This document shows, in pieces, positions 14,730 through 33,592 of a stretch of 64,000 bases of DNA (position 1 is its first letter; each line of letters starts with the position of its first letter). The position numbers and the translations under genes are program-made. Below the pieces are notes generated by a model that was not told where the DNA came from, searched no databases, and saw nothing but the letters and a program-made list of their open reading frames with translations. The DNA is from Anaeromyces robustus (lineage: Eukaryota; Neocallimastigomycota; Neocallimastigomycetes; Neocallimastigales; Neocallimastigaceae). The stretch is from assembly GCA_002104895.1 (NCBI GenBank), contig MCFG01000043.1:196001-260000 (forward strand), given 5' to 3'.

Positions 14730-15565
14730 AGCTTTGTGAAGAGTAATGGTTCAACTTATTTTTCAAGTAATTAATCCATTTTTTATATATGATAAAAATT
14801 TTTGTTTGTGTAATTTTTTTCTAAAATAATGATCCAATAATTAGTTGAACTTTAGTTATGTTGTAGATCTTAAGAAGAACTTCCAAATGAGCAAAAAAAA
14901 AAATTAGAGCGTTAGTTAGTGGATGCATTTGTATTAATTAAAAATAATAGAAATCTAATACCAAATAGGAAATTCAATTGGTCTTTAAGAAATTTTAATA
15001 TTTAATTTACTAGTATTGGCCACATTATGCTATTAATTTTTGTATCAAATTTTTTATATCAAATTTTTCGGCATTAAAGATATAAAAATTGAATTTTGAC
15101 TAAAGTTCAATTCCTGTTTAAAACAATATATATCATTATTACTGATTCAGTATTTATTCTGGTTGTAAAGACATTGTCTTCATGGATATAAGGCTTCTGG
15201 ATCGACCTCCGCTTTTGTTTAAATCTTAAGCGATTTTCCTTTTAAGAGTTCACATACTTACGCAAAAAGATTTAAGTAAAGTATACACTGTTCCAAATTA
15301 CTTTTGGTTAAAATGCTTAGGCATTTCAAGAATGAATAAATAATAAAAACACTTAGTTCTAATCCTGACATTATTGATTCCATTCTCTCATACCTGTGAT
15401 GGCTTTAAATATCTATTCAGTAAAAATTTCAAAATAGGTTTAATTGGTCAATGTGTGTCAAAGCGGATAATCAATAGGATATTTCATAGTAAAAATAGAA
15501 TCAAATAATTTGGATTTAAATCTCTTAGTAGCATAATTCCAAAAAAAAAAAAAAAAAAAAAAAAA
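14674..15565. mobile_element. Possible degraded transposable-element relic
   Basis: The stretch differs from all surrounding intergenic DNA. It has mixed-base sequence without microsatellites, starts at the 25-bp inverted repeat and ends in a poly(A) run. A degenerate third copy of the repeat arm (a TAGTTATG...CTTAAGAAG motif) occurs at about 14850-14875. No intact reading frame survives in any frame and no transposase or reverse-transcriptase motif can be read. Inferred from composition and structure only. It could also be a decayed host gene. Confidence 0.4.
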
Positions 15566-15831
15566 TAATAAAAAATAAAAAAATAAAATAAGCAAAAAAC
15601 TTATAAAAGTATTATTCTTATTTTTATTGCTTATATCATATGATAATGATAATAATAATTATAATAATAATTTTTAACGGAAATTTAAAGAATTATTATT
15701 AGAATTATATTTTTATTTAATTTTATTTATTTATTAATATGTATTATATTTATAACTTGTATTTTTAATGTATTAAATAAATACAAATATGATACCATAA
15801 AATTTTTTTTAAATAAACGATTGTTAAAAAA

Positions 15832-16410
15832 TTATTTTAATGTAAGTATTAAGATGTTAATTAAAATAATATATATAAATTTTATAGGTTTATTAGAGAA
15901 TGGACTGCTATTACAAGATTGTATTTGATTAATATGATTTTTAGTATTTTCATAATCTTCCGAATCTTTTTCTTTCATACTTTCAAGTAGTATATTATAT
16001 TTATCCAGGATTTTCTTACCACATGAACTACAATTAAATTCATTCATTTTTGTGTTATTACCTATGGAATTTCTATATTTATCAAAACACCATTGATTAT
16101 CTGCTTTTACACAAATAAAACTAAAAGAGGTACCAATAGTACTCATTCCTTTAAAATATAACTGAGTAAGTACGTTTGTGTCTTCTGAAATTCCTTTATA
16201 TATATTAATCATACATTCATCATAATTTTCCATAATACTATCAGGACATTTTCCGTTTTTATTACATTGTTCTTCAGCTGAACTTGACATTATTGTATAA
16301 AAACATTCACCATAATTAGAAATATTACACTTATCTTCAACATTGGATGCTTTTATATTAATATGTAAATAAAAAAATATTAAAATAAATAAAAAATTAA
16401 AAATTGACAT
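15832..16410 (-). CDS. Secreted cysteine-rich family protein, single domain
   Basis: Single exon, 192 aa. Residues 1 to about 21 form a hydrophobic signal peptide and the last ~20 residues are hydrophobic, consistent with a C-terminal anchor. Ten cysteines lie between them in the family pattern: CNIS..GEC, SSSAEEQCN, NGKCP, Y.EC, FSFICVK, WCFDKY, EFNCSSCGKK and a final QSC. Several N-x-S/T sites are present. It is closest to the gene at 17880-18446, sharing KMNEFNC and EKDSEDYENTK. Function unknown. The family looks lineage-specific and exported. Confidence 0.8.
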   Translation of the reverse strand: MSIFNFLFILIFFYLHINIKASNVEDKCNISNYGECFYTIMSSSAEEQCNKNGKCPDSIMENYDECMINIYKGISEDTNVLTQLYFKGMSTIGTSFSFICVKADNQWCFDKYRNSIGNNTKMNEFNCSSCGKKILDKYNILLESMKEKDSEDYENTKNHINQIQSCNSSPFSNKPIKFIYIILINILILTLK

Positions 16411-16926
16411 TTTTTTAATAAAATGTTATTAAAAAAAAAAAAAAAAAAAAAAAAACATATATATATATATAGAAATAACTAAAAACAAAAGAAAATTTAT
16501 ATATATATTTCTATTTAAATTAATATATTTTTGATAATATATTAATAATTAATTTTTTTTTGTATAAATTAATATCATATTAATATATTAATATATAAAT
16601 ATTATATTAGTTTTAATAGGTTACCCAAGTTGAAGTGAAATTTTATATATTTTATTATTGAATTTTTTTTTTAAACAATATATTAAGTTTTTATACTATA
16701 GAATTTTTTTTTCAAAATAATACATATAAAATTATATGTTTAAGAATATTATATTAAATAAATATATATATATTATTAAGAAAAAATACAATAATAAAAG
16801 TTAACTTAAATGTTTTAATAGACAGAATTTTAAAATCTTTATTAAGGATTGAATTTCTTTATAATTATTATTTATTTATTTTTAAAATAATTATTGATAT
16901 TTATATTGTTTATATATTGTATATAT

Positions 16927-16962
16927 AAACAATAATACTCTTCTTTAAGAGTATTATTGTTT
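16927..16962. repeat. Perfect 16-bp inverted repeat, 4-nt loop
   Basis: The arm AAACAATAATACTCTT (16927-16942) is followed by CTTT and its exact complement (16947-16962). It lies about 130 bp beyond the 3' side of the relic at 17092. It could be a terminator-like or foldback structure. AT-rich sequence makes short palindromes common, so significance is modest. Confidence 0.8.
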
Positions 16963-17091
16963 AAAGTGTTTTGATTAAATAGTATAAGATAATGCTAAAT
17001 ATCATAAATTAACATATAATATATTGAAATTATTGACTATTCTTTAAAATTTGAAACATACTTATTTAAACTATTATACTATTATAATACT

Positions 17092-17257
17092 CATAGGTCC
17101 ATTCGGATATTTTCCATTATTATTATAATGGTTTTTTGCTAAACTTCTATTAGAATTAGTACCTACAAGAAAATCAACTTATTTTTCAACTTCACATTTA
17201 ACTCTTTCTGCTTTTACTAAATAATAAATACATATAATTGTTAGATAAGATTTTCAT
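17092..17257 (-). pseudogene. Relic of a fifth cysteine-rich family gene
   Basis: Reading the minus strand gives KAERVKCEVEK, stop, VDFLVGTNSNRSLAKNHY and then NNNGKYPNGPM. This aligns with the 19012 gene's KAEND.IKCEVLKYIDC, SSANSSSAKEQC and NDDGKCPNSLM. There is an in-frame TAA, a frameshift between the likely ATG (17257) and KAE, and loss of three of the first four cysteines (Phe and Tyr replace them). Similarity fades after the PM residues. It is the decayed 5' end of a family member. Confidence 0.7.
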
Positions 17258-17315
17258 TTTTTATATTAATATATGAAAATTTTAAAATTTTTATTGATTT
17301 TTGTGATTATTTGAG

Positions 17316-17356
<41 letters not shown>

Positions 17357-17879
17357 TTTTTGTTTTTTTTTTTTTTTTTTTTTTTTTTAATAAACATTTT
17401 AAGTGTTTAATTTTAGTATATGAAATGCAAGAGCTTGTAACTAATATTATTAAGTTTTAATAAATTGGAATTTATATTAATTAAATAATTAAAATATAGA
17501 AAAAATAAGACAAAAATAAAATAAAAAAAAAATTCAAAATAATATATACAAGACAGTTATTAATAACACTATATGAAGTATATATAAAAAAATTTTATAA
17601 ATATTTTTTGAAAAATATTAGTAATATAAATATCGTATTTGATATAAAAATAATGAATATATATATTATAATTCTTTATAATAAGCAATATGTATGTAAA
17701 AAATTTTTATCATATTTATAATGATATACAATAATTTATTTATTTATTAATTATAGTATGATTTTTATATAAATACAACATCCTTTTTGTAAAATAATTA
17801 TAATATATATTATTATATATATATTATTTAAGAAAATTATTTATACTATATAAATATAATAAAAATTATGATCTTATTC

Positions 17880-18446
17880 TTAATGTATAATAAATAATAA
17901 TATTATATTTATTAATATAATATATTTTAATTTTATCAAGGTGTTAGAATTTGAACCACTATGACAAGATTGAATTTGAATAATTTGTTTTTTAGTATTT
18001 TCATAATCTTCCGAATCTTTTTCTTCTATACTTTTAAGCAATATATTATATTTTTTTAAGACTTCTTTACCACATGAACCACAATTAAATTCATTCATTT
18101 TAGTTTCATTTCCCATAGAATTCCTATATTCATCAAAACACCAGTGATTATCTACTTTTACACATACAAAACTAAAAGATATACCAAGTGAGTTTATTAC
18201 TTTATTATAGAATTGAGTTAAATCATCATTTGAGTTGTCTTTATATATATCGTTAATACAATCATCGTAATTTTCCATAATTTTATTTGGACATTTCCCA
18301 TTTCTATTACATTGCTCTTTGGCTGTACTTGAAGTTATTGTAAGAAGACAATCACCAAAATTAGAAATATTACATTGAGTATTTACTACTTTTATATTAA
18401 TAAATATATATAAAATTATTATTACATATAAATTCAAAAGTTTCAT
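17880..18446 (-). CDS. Secreted cysteine-rich family protein, single domain
   Basis: Single exon, 188 aa. The signal peptide is about residues 1-23 and the C-terminal tail is hydrophobic (ILINIILLFI). The ten-cysteine pattern is intact: QCNISNFGDC, STAKEQCNRNGKCP, Y.DC, FSFVCVK, WCFDEY, EFNCGSCGKE, QSC. It closely matches the 15832 gene over the full length, including MGNETKMNEFNC and EKDSEDYENTKKQI, suggesting a recent duplication. Function unknown; expected to be exported and disulphide-bonded. Confidence 0.8.
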   Translation of the reverse strand: MKLLNLYVIIILYIFINIKVVNTQCNISNFGDCLLTITSSTAKEQCNRNGKCPNKIMENYDDCINDIYKDNSNDDLTQFYNKVINSLGISFSFVCVKVDNHWCFDEYRNSMGNETKMNEFNCGSCGKEVLKKYNILLKSIEEKDSEDYENTKKQIIQIQSCHSGSNSNTLIKLKYIILINIILLFIIH

Positions 18447-19011
18447 CTTAACTTATATGATTATTTTGAAATATAAATTAAAAAAATAGTTAATTCAATA
18501 TTTATAATATTATTGAATCAATTTTAATAAGAATTTAGATTTATTAAGAATATATATTTTAAGATCATATTATAATGATTATATTTAATATTTAAATAAA
18601 TTATATAAATAATTGTTAATATTATAAATATAATTTAATTTTTTATTTTTAATCAATTTATTAATTTTTAGTATATCTTTTTATTTTTTCTACAAAAAAA
18701 AAAAAAAGTGAAATATTATTTATTATCAAAAAAGTTATTTTTTTTATTTTTTTTTTTTAAAGATTATATTATCATGATAGTATGATTTAAATTTAATATT
18801 AATATTTTATTATTTAATATTTTTATACATATATTTTCATCAAATGGAAAAAAAATTCTTTTTTTATTTTTACAACCATAATATTATTTTAATTATTAAT
18901 ATCAAAAAAATAATTTTTATTACATAATAAATAAATAAATATATTTATTCTATACATATTTGTAATCTTTTTACATAATGCTATTTACATTTTATAATTT
19001 AGTTTCATTAT
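18447..19011. other. Short AT-rich spacer
   Basis: No gene seen. It is the 5' flank of the 17880 gene and 3' flank of the 19012 gene, both minus strand. Only A/T homopolymers are visible. Confidence 0.7.
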
Positions 19012-19596
19012 TTAAAACATGAGGAATAGTGAAACTAAACCTATTAATATAAGACTAGTAATTTTTACAGAAGCATTAGCAAAAGCACCACAAATTTCAA
19101 TAGCGTCAATTTGTTCCTTGGTTTTTTTATAATCATCAGAATTTTCATCATTCATATATGAAAGAATTTGCTTATAGTTTTTTAAAACTTTTTTACCACA
19201 TCTACTACAATTAAATTCATTCATAAGTGTACTATTGCCATAAGCTTTCTTATAAGAATCATAGCAATATTCACCGAAAGATGTTTCACATACAAAACTA
19301 AATGATGATCCTGCAGAGACTAAAAGAGTAGCTGCTGCACCATTCAAAAGTTTTGTTAATCCATTTGTATCTTCATGTATGTTTTTATAAACTTGTTCTA
19401 CACATTTGTCATAGTTTTTCATAAGACTATTTGGACATTTTCCATCATCATTACATTGTTCTTTTGCAGAACTTGAATTTGCACTACTAATACAATCAAT
19501 GTATTTTAATACTTCACATTTTATATCATCATTTTCTGCTTTAACAATGCAGAAAACAAAAATAAAAGCAAAAACAAATAAATTTAAGAATTTCAT
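19012..19596 (-). CDS. Secreted cysteine-rich family protein, single domain
   Basis: Single exon, 194 aa. There is a clear signal peptide (FVFAFIFVFCIVKA) and a C-terminal hydrophobic stretch (ITSLILIGLVSLFLMF). Between them lie ten cysteines: IKCEVLKYIDC, SSSAKEQCNDDGKCP, YDKC, FSFVCET, EYCYDSY, EFNCSRCGKK, EIC. It is the most divergent single-domain member, with an alanine/valine-rich insertion (GAAATLLVSAG) and WC replaced by YC. It is the closest intact relative of the relic at 17092. Codon use is less extreme than its neighbours'. Function unknown. Confidence 0.8.
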   Translation of the reverse strand: MKFLNLFVFAFIFVFCIVKAENDDIKCEVLKYIDCISSANSSSAKEQCNDDGKCPNSLMKNYDKCVEQVYKNIHEDTNGLTKLLNGAAATLLVSAGSSFSFVCETSFGEYCYDSYKKAYGNSTLMNEFNCSRCGKKVLKNYKQILSYMNDENSDDYKKTKEQIDAIEICGAFANASVKITSLILIGLVSLFLMF

Positions 19597-21127
<1,531 letters not shown>

Positions 21128-22377
21128 ATGACATCCTTATTAGATATGTCTTTAGATGAACAAATATTGAAATCTAAACGTGAAAATAAAGGCTCATTTA
21201 GAAGAAATAATCGAAAATCAAATCATAGTAGAGATATAAATGACCAATGGAAACATGATAAATATGAAGATAATAATCGTGACAGAAGACAAATATTATC
21301 AAGAATAGGAGGTCGTCATGGTCAAAATAATGATAAATCTGCAATTCTAATAACAAATTTACATTGGGAAGTTTCTGAAGTTAGTATTTAAAATACTTTA
21401 ATAATAAATATTATATTTTTTTATATTATTAATTATTATTTTTAAATATTATAAATAATATTATAAAAGAATATAAAATAGAATTAAAAATAAAATTTTA
21501 TAAACCAAAATTTTATATTTATATTTTAAAATTAATTTATTTTATCCTTTTTATTATATATATATATATATATATATAATTATGTTAATTATTACATTTT
21601 TTATATTTTATTTTTATATATATTTTATTAATATATTTACAAAAAATAATATTATAAGAATGATTTAAAATCTTTATTTGAAAAAGTTGGTGAGGTTAAT
21701 AAAGTAAGAATTAAATACGATAAAGCAGGAAGATCAGATGGTGAGGCTACAGTTATTTTCAATTCTAGTTCCGCAGCAAGAAAAGCAATTGATAAATATG
21801 ACGGTGTAGAATTGTAAATATAATGTTAAAATCTCTCTATATAAATATTTAATTGAAAGGCACATTAATTTTATTTTATAAATATAAAATTACTATGTCT
21901 TTCAATTAATAAATATATAATGTATAATTCAATTAAATTTTTATTATATATCTTTTATGAAATTATTAAATTTATTATTGTTATTATAATTATTTTATTT
22001 TTTTTTTAAAAAACTATAATAATACATTTAGAGATGGAATGGAAATGTCAATTAAAATGGATGATTCTTATTCAAAAAGAAATAACAATGATTCAAAAAG
22101 AAGTGGTAGAGGCTCAATTTTAAGTCGTCTTGGTCAAGGAAAAGGATTTAAAAATAAACAATTTAATCGTTCAAATAATAATAAGAGCAATAGAAATTCA
22201 AGAAGAAGAGTGCATAAAGAAACTGTTACTAAAGAAATGCTGGATGAAGAAATGGATAGATATATGAGTAATGAAATGGATGTTGAAGAGAATAATGATG
22301 GAAGTACTTCAGCAAGAAATCTAGTATCTTATGTAGACGAAGATGAGCCAGTTAAAGGAGAAATTAACAACGCTTAA
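21128..22377 (+). CDS. mRNA export adaptor ALYREF/Yra1 (REF family)
   Basis: Three exons: 21128-21379, 21659-21813 and 22032-22377, 250 aa. The start is the ATG of MTSLLDMSLDEQI. An N-terminal UAP56-binding motif (LDMSLDEQI, about residues 5-13) is followed by an Arg/Gly/Asn-rich segment. One RRM spans about 71-148 (ILITNLHW as RNP2, DGEATVIF as RNP1). A second Arg-rich stretch (RGSILSRLGQG) and a C-terminal UAP56-binding helix (TKEMLDEEMDRYMS, about 204-218) complete the family's usual order. Known role: it joins the TREX complex on nascent mRNA, binds the helicase Sub2/UAP56 and passes mRNA to the export receptor. Intron positions fall inside the RRM. Confidence 0.9.
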
Positions 22378-22711
22378 ATATAAATATAAATATAAATATA
22401 AATATAATTATAAATTATGTAATAGTTAATAATAATAATTTAAATTTTTCTTTTTTTATTAAAATTATTAATATAATCATTAAATCATTTCAAATAAAAT
22501 TGTATTTTTAAATATAGAAAATACTATTAAATAATATTAACAATAACAATATCAGAAAAAACATTTTTTTAGCATAATTTTTTATATACAATTTACATAT
22601 GTAATACAAAAGTATTATAAATGTAATCATGAATATTATTATTTTTTATTTTTATTCTATTATTTTTAAAGTATAAATATAATAAATAATAAATAAAAAC
22701 ATAATAATTAA

Positions 22712-22746
<35 letters not shown>

Positions 22747-23102
22747 GTAAATAAATAAATAAATAAATATATAAATAAATAAATTAATAAATGATATAAA
22801 TGATATTTGTTATTCTGTATTATTTTAATATTTTTTTTTAATAATATAATATATAGAAAATTTTTTTATATAAAAAATTTTTTTCTTAAATATTTATTTT
22901 TTAAAATCTGTATACCATTTACAATATAATTTGATATTATATAATAATTAATTTAATTTAATATATTTATTTTTTTTTTGTGCACTAATAAAAAGTTTTA
23001 TATTCAAAATAATATTTATCGAATATAATAATAAAATAAAAAATAAAAAATTCTTTGAATTTCAGATTTGTTATAACATAATTAACTATTAATATAATAT
23101 AG
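22378..23102. other. AT-rich spacer with (AAAT)n
   Basis: No gene. An (AAAT)n array lies at about 22711-22790. It includes the 3' end of ALYREF and the promoter of the CDK gene. Confidence 0.7.
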
Positions 23103-25895
<2,793 letters not shown>

Positions 25896-26183
25896 TAATA
25901 ATTTAATTGTTAATACCTGATAATTTATTAATATTTATAGTATTATTATTTACATTTTATTATTTTTATTATAAATATTATAAAAGTTTTAAATTAATTT
26001 ATTTTTATGATTTATATTATATTTTACATTTTATATTATTTTTTTTTATATTTATTGTAAATTAAAGTTTATAAAATATTTATCTAAAAATGAAATATGA
26101 AATAAAGAAGAGATAATAAATAATAAATAATAATAAATATATTTAAATAAAAGTCAAAAAATATTTTCTATTTTTAATATATC

Positions 26184-26225
<42 letters not shown>

Positions 26226-26863
26226 GTAATCTTATTTATTGAAGTAATAATAATATAAAGTAATTAAAAAAACAATGTTTATTTAAATATTACATATTTG
26301 TTATTACACAATTTTTTTTATCTTTATTACATAATTGTTATTATTCAAATTTATTTTATTATGTGATGAAGGTTACACAAACATTATTATTATGATTGTT
26401 ATGAATCATCTTATGATAAAAATATTAATAAAATAAATTAATTATCATAATTTACCAATATAGCAAGTATGAAAATTTTGTTAAAAAACAAAAAAAAAAT
26501 GTATAATTATGAAATTTATATTTTTAAATACTTTATTTTTCCTTTTATGTATTAATTAATTGACATTTTAAATATAGTTTTTATATAATTAATACTAATT
26601 TATTTATTTTTTATTTATTTATTCATTTACTTTGTAAATGTATATATATATAAAAATTTATTTTTTTTTAAATTTTATTTTATTTCTCAAAAAAAATAAA
26701 ATAATAGAAATATTTGAAATTAAATTATAATTAATTTTTTATAGTTTTCTATATATTTATTTTATTATTAATAATAAATAAAATAATAATAAAAAAATAA
26801 AGTAAAATAAAAAAATAAAATAAAAAAGAAAAAGAAAAAGAAAAAGAAATATAAATAAATTAA

Positions 26864-26903
<40 letters not shown>

Positions 26904-27192
26904 GAAGTATATTAAAAATTAATAAAAATATATTAATAATTATAAATATTAAAAAAGAATTTATTTTATAATTAGATTCTTTGTTGAAATAAATCTTTTT
27001 GAATAATTTAATTTTATCGAAAATATAATATTTAAAATTTACAAGAAAAGTAGAGAAAAAATTATAAAAATTTATAATAAATCATTATTATTATTATATA
27101 TGAAATTCTTTGAATAATAATAAATATAAAATATTATAATTTATATTTACAAATCTTTTCATAATAACAATCATATTAATAGTAATTATTAT

Positions 27193-27235
<43 letters not shown>

Positions 27236-27759
27236 GTAATAATAATAATAATAATAATAAATACTAAATACTAATATTAAATATTAAATATTTATAATTG
27301 AAAATAATATTAAAAAATATAGTAAATTTTTCATAAATATACTAATTATAAAAAAATAATAGTAGATTTAGTAAAATATATACTATTTGTTCATAATTTT
27401 ATGATATTTATTTATTTATTTATTTATTTATTTATAATAATATTTAATTTAAGTAGTAAAAAAAAAAGTACCTATATTTTAACTATTTTTCAAAAATATC
27501 CAAAGACAGAAGTTTTGTTTTTAAAATTTTCTCTTTTTTTTTTTTTTTTTTGTTTTTGTTTTTGTTTTATACTTTTAGAAAAAAATTGTAAGATAATAGA
27601 GAAAAGTTAAAACAAATCATTCTTATTTTTTTTTCTTTTTCTTTTTCTTTTTTTTTTTTTTTCTTTTTTTTCTTTTTTTTATTTTATTTTGTAAAAAAAA
27701 AAAAAAGGATATAAATATATATTACATAAACATTTTTATAAATATATAATACATACAAA
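25896..27759. other. AT-rich intergenic region
   Basis: No gene. (ATT)n lies at about 26186-26226, (AAAT)n at about 26862-26900 and (AAT)n at about 27196-27260. A strongly T-rich strand with TTTTC and TTTTG repeats (27535-27690) sits just upstream of the YPK start and may be part of its promoter. Confidence 0.7.
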
Positions 27760-30904
<3,145 letters not shown>

Positions 30905-32016
30905 TCCTTTTTTTTTTTTTTTTTTCTTATTTAAGTATATTATATTTATAATTAGATAAAATAGTAATATAATATAATATAAAAAAAATATAAATATAAA
31001 TATAGATATAAATAAAAAATTTAAAAAAAAAAAAATTAAAAAAATTAAATATAAGATAAGATAAAATAAAATAAAAAATAAAATAAAATAAAATAAAAAA
31101 ATAAAATAAAAATAAAAGATAAAAATAAAATAATTAAATATATTTATATATTATTAATAATAATTGATTTTAAAAAAAAAAATTTTTTTAATAATAATAA
31201 TAACAATTACAATATAATTAAAATAGTAAAACTTCCAATATATCAAACAATAATATATAATACAATATAATATATATAATATGTTATTCAATATAAAAGA
31301 ACTATGAATTTATATCCAAGTAAATATAAAATATTTAAAATATTACTTCCATATTCATACTATTCACAGTAATAATTTATTAAAAGTTAATTATAAATTA
31401 TAAATTTTAATCATTCATTATACTCATAATCATCATTTGCAATAAGACAAAAAAAAAAAATATATATATATATATACCTAAATTTAAGTTTTGGTTGTAA
31501 CTATTAATACTACTATCAGTACTAAATTGTTATAAAAAATAATAGAAATATATATATATGTAATATACTTATATATATTTAAAAATATAATAGTAAAGAA
31601 TAAAATAATAAAAATATTGTTAAAGAATAATATTTAATATGTATTGTTATTTATTGTTTTACATTGTTTATTTATTTTATTTTATTTTTATTTATTTTTT
31701 TTATATTATTATTTCTTTTGAATTATAATAAGATTATTAATATTATATTAATTACAATGGTTTGTTTTTCATTTATTTTATTTTATTTTATTTATTTAGA
31801 TTTTTTATTATTATTTCTTTTGAATTATAATAAGATTAGTAATATTATTTTAATTACAATGGTTTACTATTATATTTTTAAATATATCTAAAAGAAAAAA
31901 AAAAAAAAATTAAATATTTTCTTATGTAAAATGTTTTTTTTTTTAATTAATATATATATAATTTCGATATATATTATATATATAAATATATATTAATATC
32001 ATATATTATTATCCAT
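30905..32016. other. AT-rich spacer between convergent genes
   Basis: No gene. It lies between the 3' ends of the YPK gene (+) and the LURP-one-like gene (-). A block of about 58 bp (TTATTATTTCTTTTGAATTA...) is present twice, at about 31708-31764 and 31806-31864, in direct orientation. Confidence 0.7.
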
Positions 32017-32697
32017 TTATGATTCATAATTGGTTCTAAATCTGTATGTACGAAGAATAAACATACAATTAAATATAATTATCATGAATAAAGGTTCAAT
32101 TCCTGGTTGAATATTAAGAGAAATGTCATTATTGAAACTATAAGATTGATTTACCGAACAAACTAACGGTGCATCAGTTTTTTGACTTCCATGATATATT
32201 TTATAATCAAAAATAGTACCTGCATAATTATTTTTTGATACATTGGTTTTATCTACTACTTCAAAAATATCTTCATCTTCGATTGATTTATTATAAAATT
32301 TAATATTATACTTTCTAGTATCCGGAATTTTTTTTAAATGAAATGTATCATTAGGATCATAATGGGATTCAGTATTCTCATCAACATCTTTTAGTTGAAA
32401 TTGAACATAAATCTTTTCGTCTCCATTTTTTGAGTTAATAATAAGGTTAAATCCATTATATTTAGTATTCATTACCATCTTAAATTTAGCAATGGTTTTA
32501 TCATTTGAATCAGTTACTTTATGTTCCATACTTCTTATTGGTTGAAGTTTACATTTATAAATAATTTCTTTTTCTGAATTTTTAACTTCAAATTTTGTCA
32601 TTCCTATTAGATCAAGACCGCTTTGAATTGTAAAATAATTAACTGCATTTTTATTATATTCTATATCACGACAACTGTCAACAACTATACATTCCAT
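32017..32697 (-). CDS. LURP-one-related / tubby C2-like fold protein
   Basis: Single exon, 226 aa. Short alternating beta-strand segments, DLIGMTKFEVKN near the start and a terminal SLNIQPGIEPLFMIIIFNCMF segment resemble the LURP-one-related (LOR)/tubby C2-like family. That family ends in a hydrophobic central helix preceded by a G.D/E motif. The protein lacks a signal peptide. Known: LOR proteins adopt the phospholipid-scramblase/tubby barrel and may bind membrane lipids; most are uncharacterised. The ATG is followed directly by an ECIVVDS strand. The assignment rests on the overall pattern, so it is tentative. No introns, unlike neighbouring genes. Confidence 0.55.
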   Translation of the reverse strand: MECIVVDSCRDIEYNKNAVNYFTIQSGLDLIGMTKFEVKNSEKEIIYKCKLQPIRSMEHKVTDSNDKTIAKFKMVMNTKYNGFNLIINSKNGDEKIYVQFQLKDVDENTESHYDPNDTFHLKKIPDTRKYNIKFYNKSIEDEDIFEVVDKTNVSKNNYAGTIFDYKIYHGSQKTDAPLVCSVNQSYSFNNDISLNIQPGIEPLFMIIIFNCMFILRTYRFRTNYES

Positions 32698-33504
32698 TAT
32701 GTTAATTATATTATGTTAATTATATTATGTTAATTATATTTAATTTTATTGGATTATACGTAAAATTGTTTTAATATATTCTTTTTATATATATATAAAA
32801 AAAAAGAAATATTGTTTTTATATATATTTACATATATCATGGCAGTTATTTTTTTTGAAGATTTATCATGTGTTATTGATTGTATCAGAATTATATTTGT
32901 TAATAGTCATTAATTTAGTTTTAATAATTATGTCAACTTTATTAACAATTTTATTTTATAATAAAGAGTTATAAATATTTAAATTATATGAATATATGCT
33001 TTTATATTAATACAATGTATTATATATTATATTTTAAACATTACATTTATTACATATTCTATTAATATTAATATTTATAAGCATATATATCTAAGCCTCA
33101 AATATTTAACCTGAAGCAACTACCTTACCACAGAATAAAAATTCATTACTGTGAAAAACCATTAAATAATAATAAATTTTATTTCTAATAATTTTTTTTT
33201 TTTTTAATATAAATAAGTTTATATTTTAATATTTTTTTAATATAAAATTAAATTAAATATTATTAAACTTATTTTTATAGTGATTAAGAAAATGGATATA
33301 AAGAAAATTCTTTATTTATATACAGTACATCCATAAATATTTAATTTAGATTTTAATGAAAATGATCTTTTTTTTAAATTTCCATAATATTGCTATGATT
33401 TCTTCTATTTCTTTTTTCTAAATATCCATATAATTTTAATATATATATTTTTTATTTTTATTATTATTACTATTTTATTATTATTATTATTATTATTTAT
33501 AACT

Positions 33505-33592
<88 letters not shown>

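Larger units (their letters stand above)
14190..15831. other. Intergenic region containing a compositionally distinct island
   Basis: The flanks (14190-14670 and 15570-15831) are ordinary A/T sequence. The middle (14674-15540) is visibly richer in G and C and carries a perfect inverted repeat. It contains no ORF of useful length and ends in a run of about 25 A (about 15541-15565). See the mobile-element entry. Confidence 0.7.
16411..17879. other. Intergenic region with family relic and hairpin
   Basis: Mostly A/T. It contains a 16-bp perfect hairpin (16927-16962), a decayed copy of the cysteine-rich gene (17092-17257) and a (TA)n/poly(T) tract at about 17317-17388. No intact gene. Confidence 0.75.
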
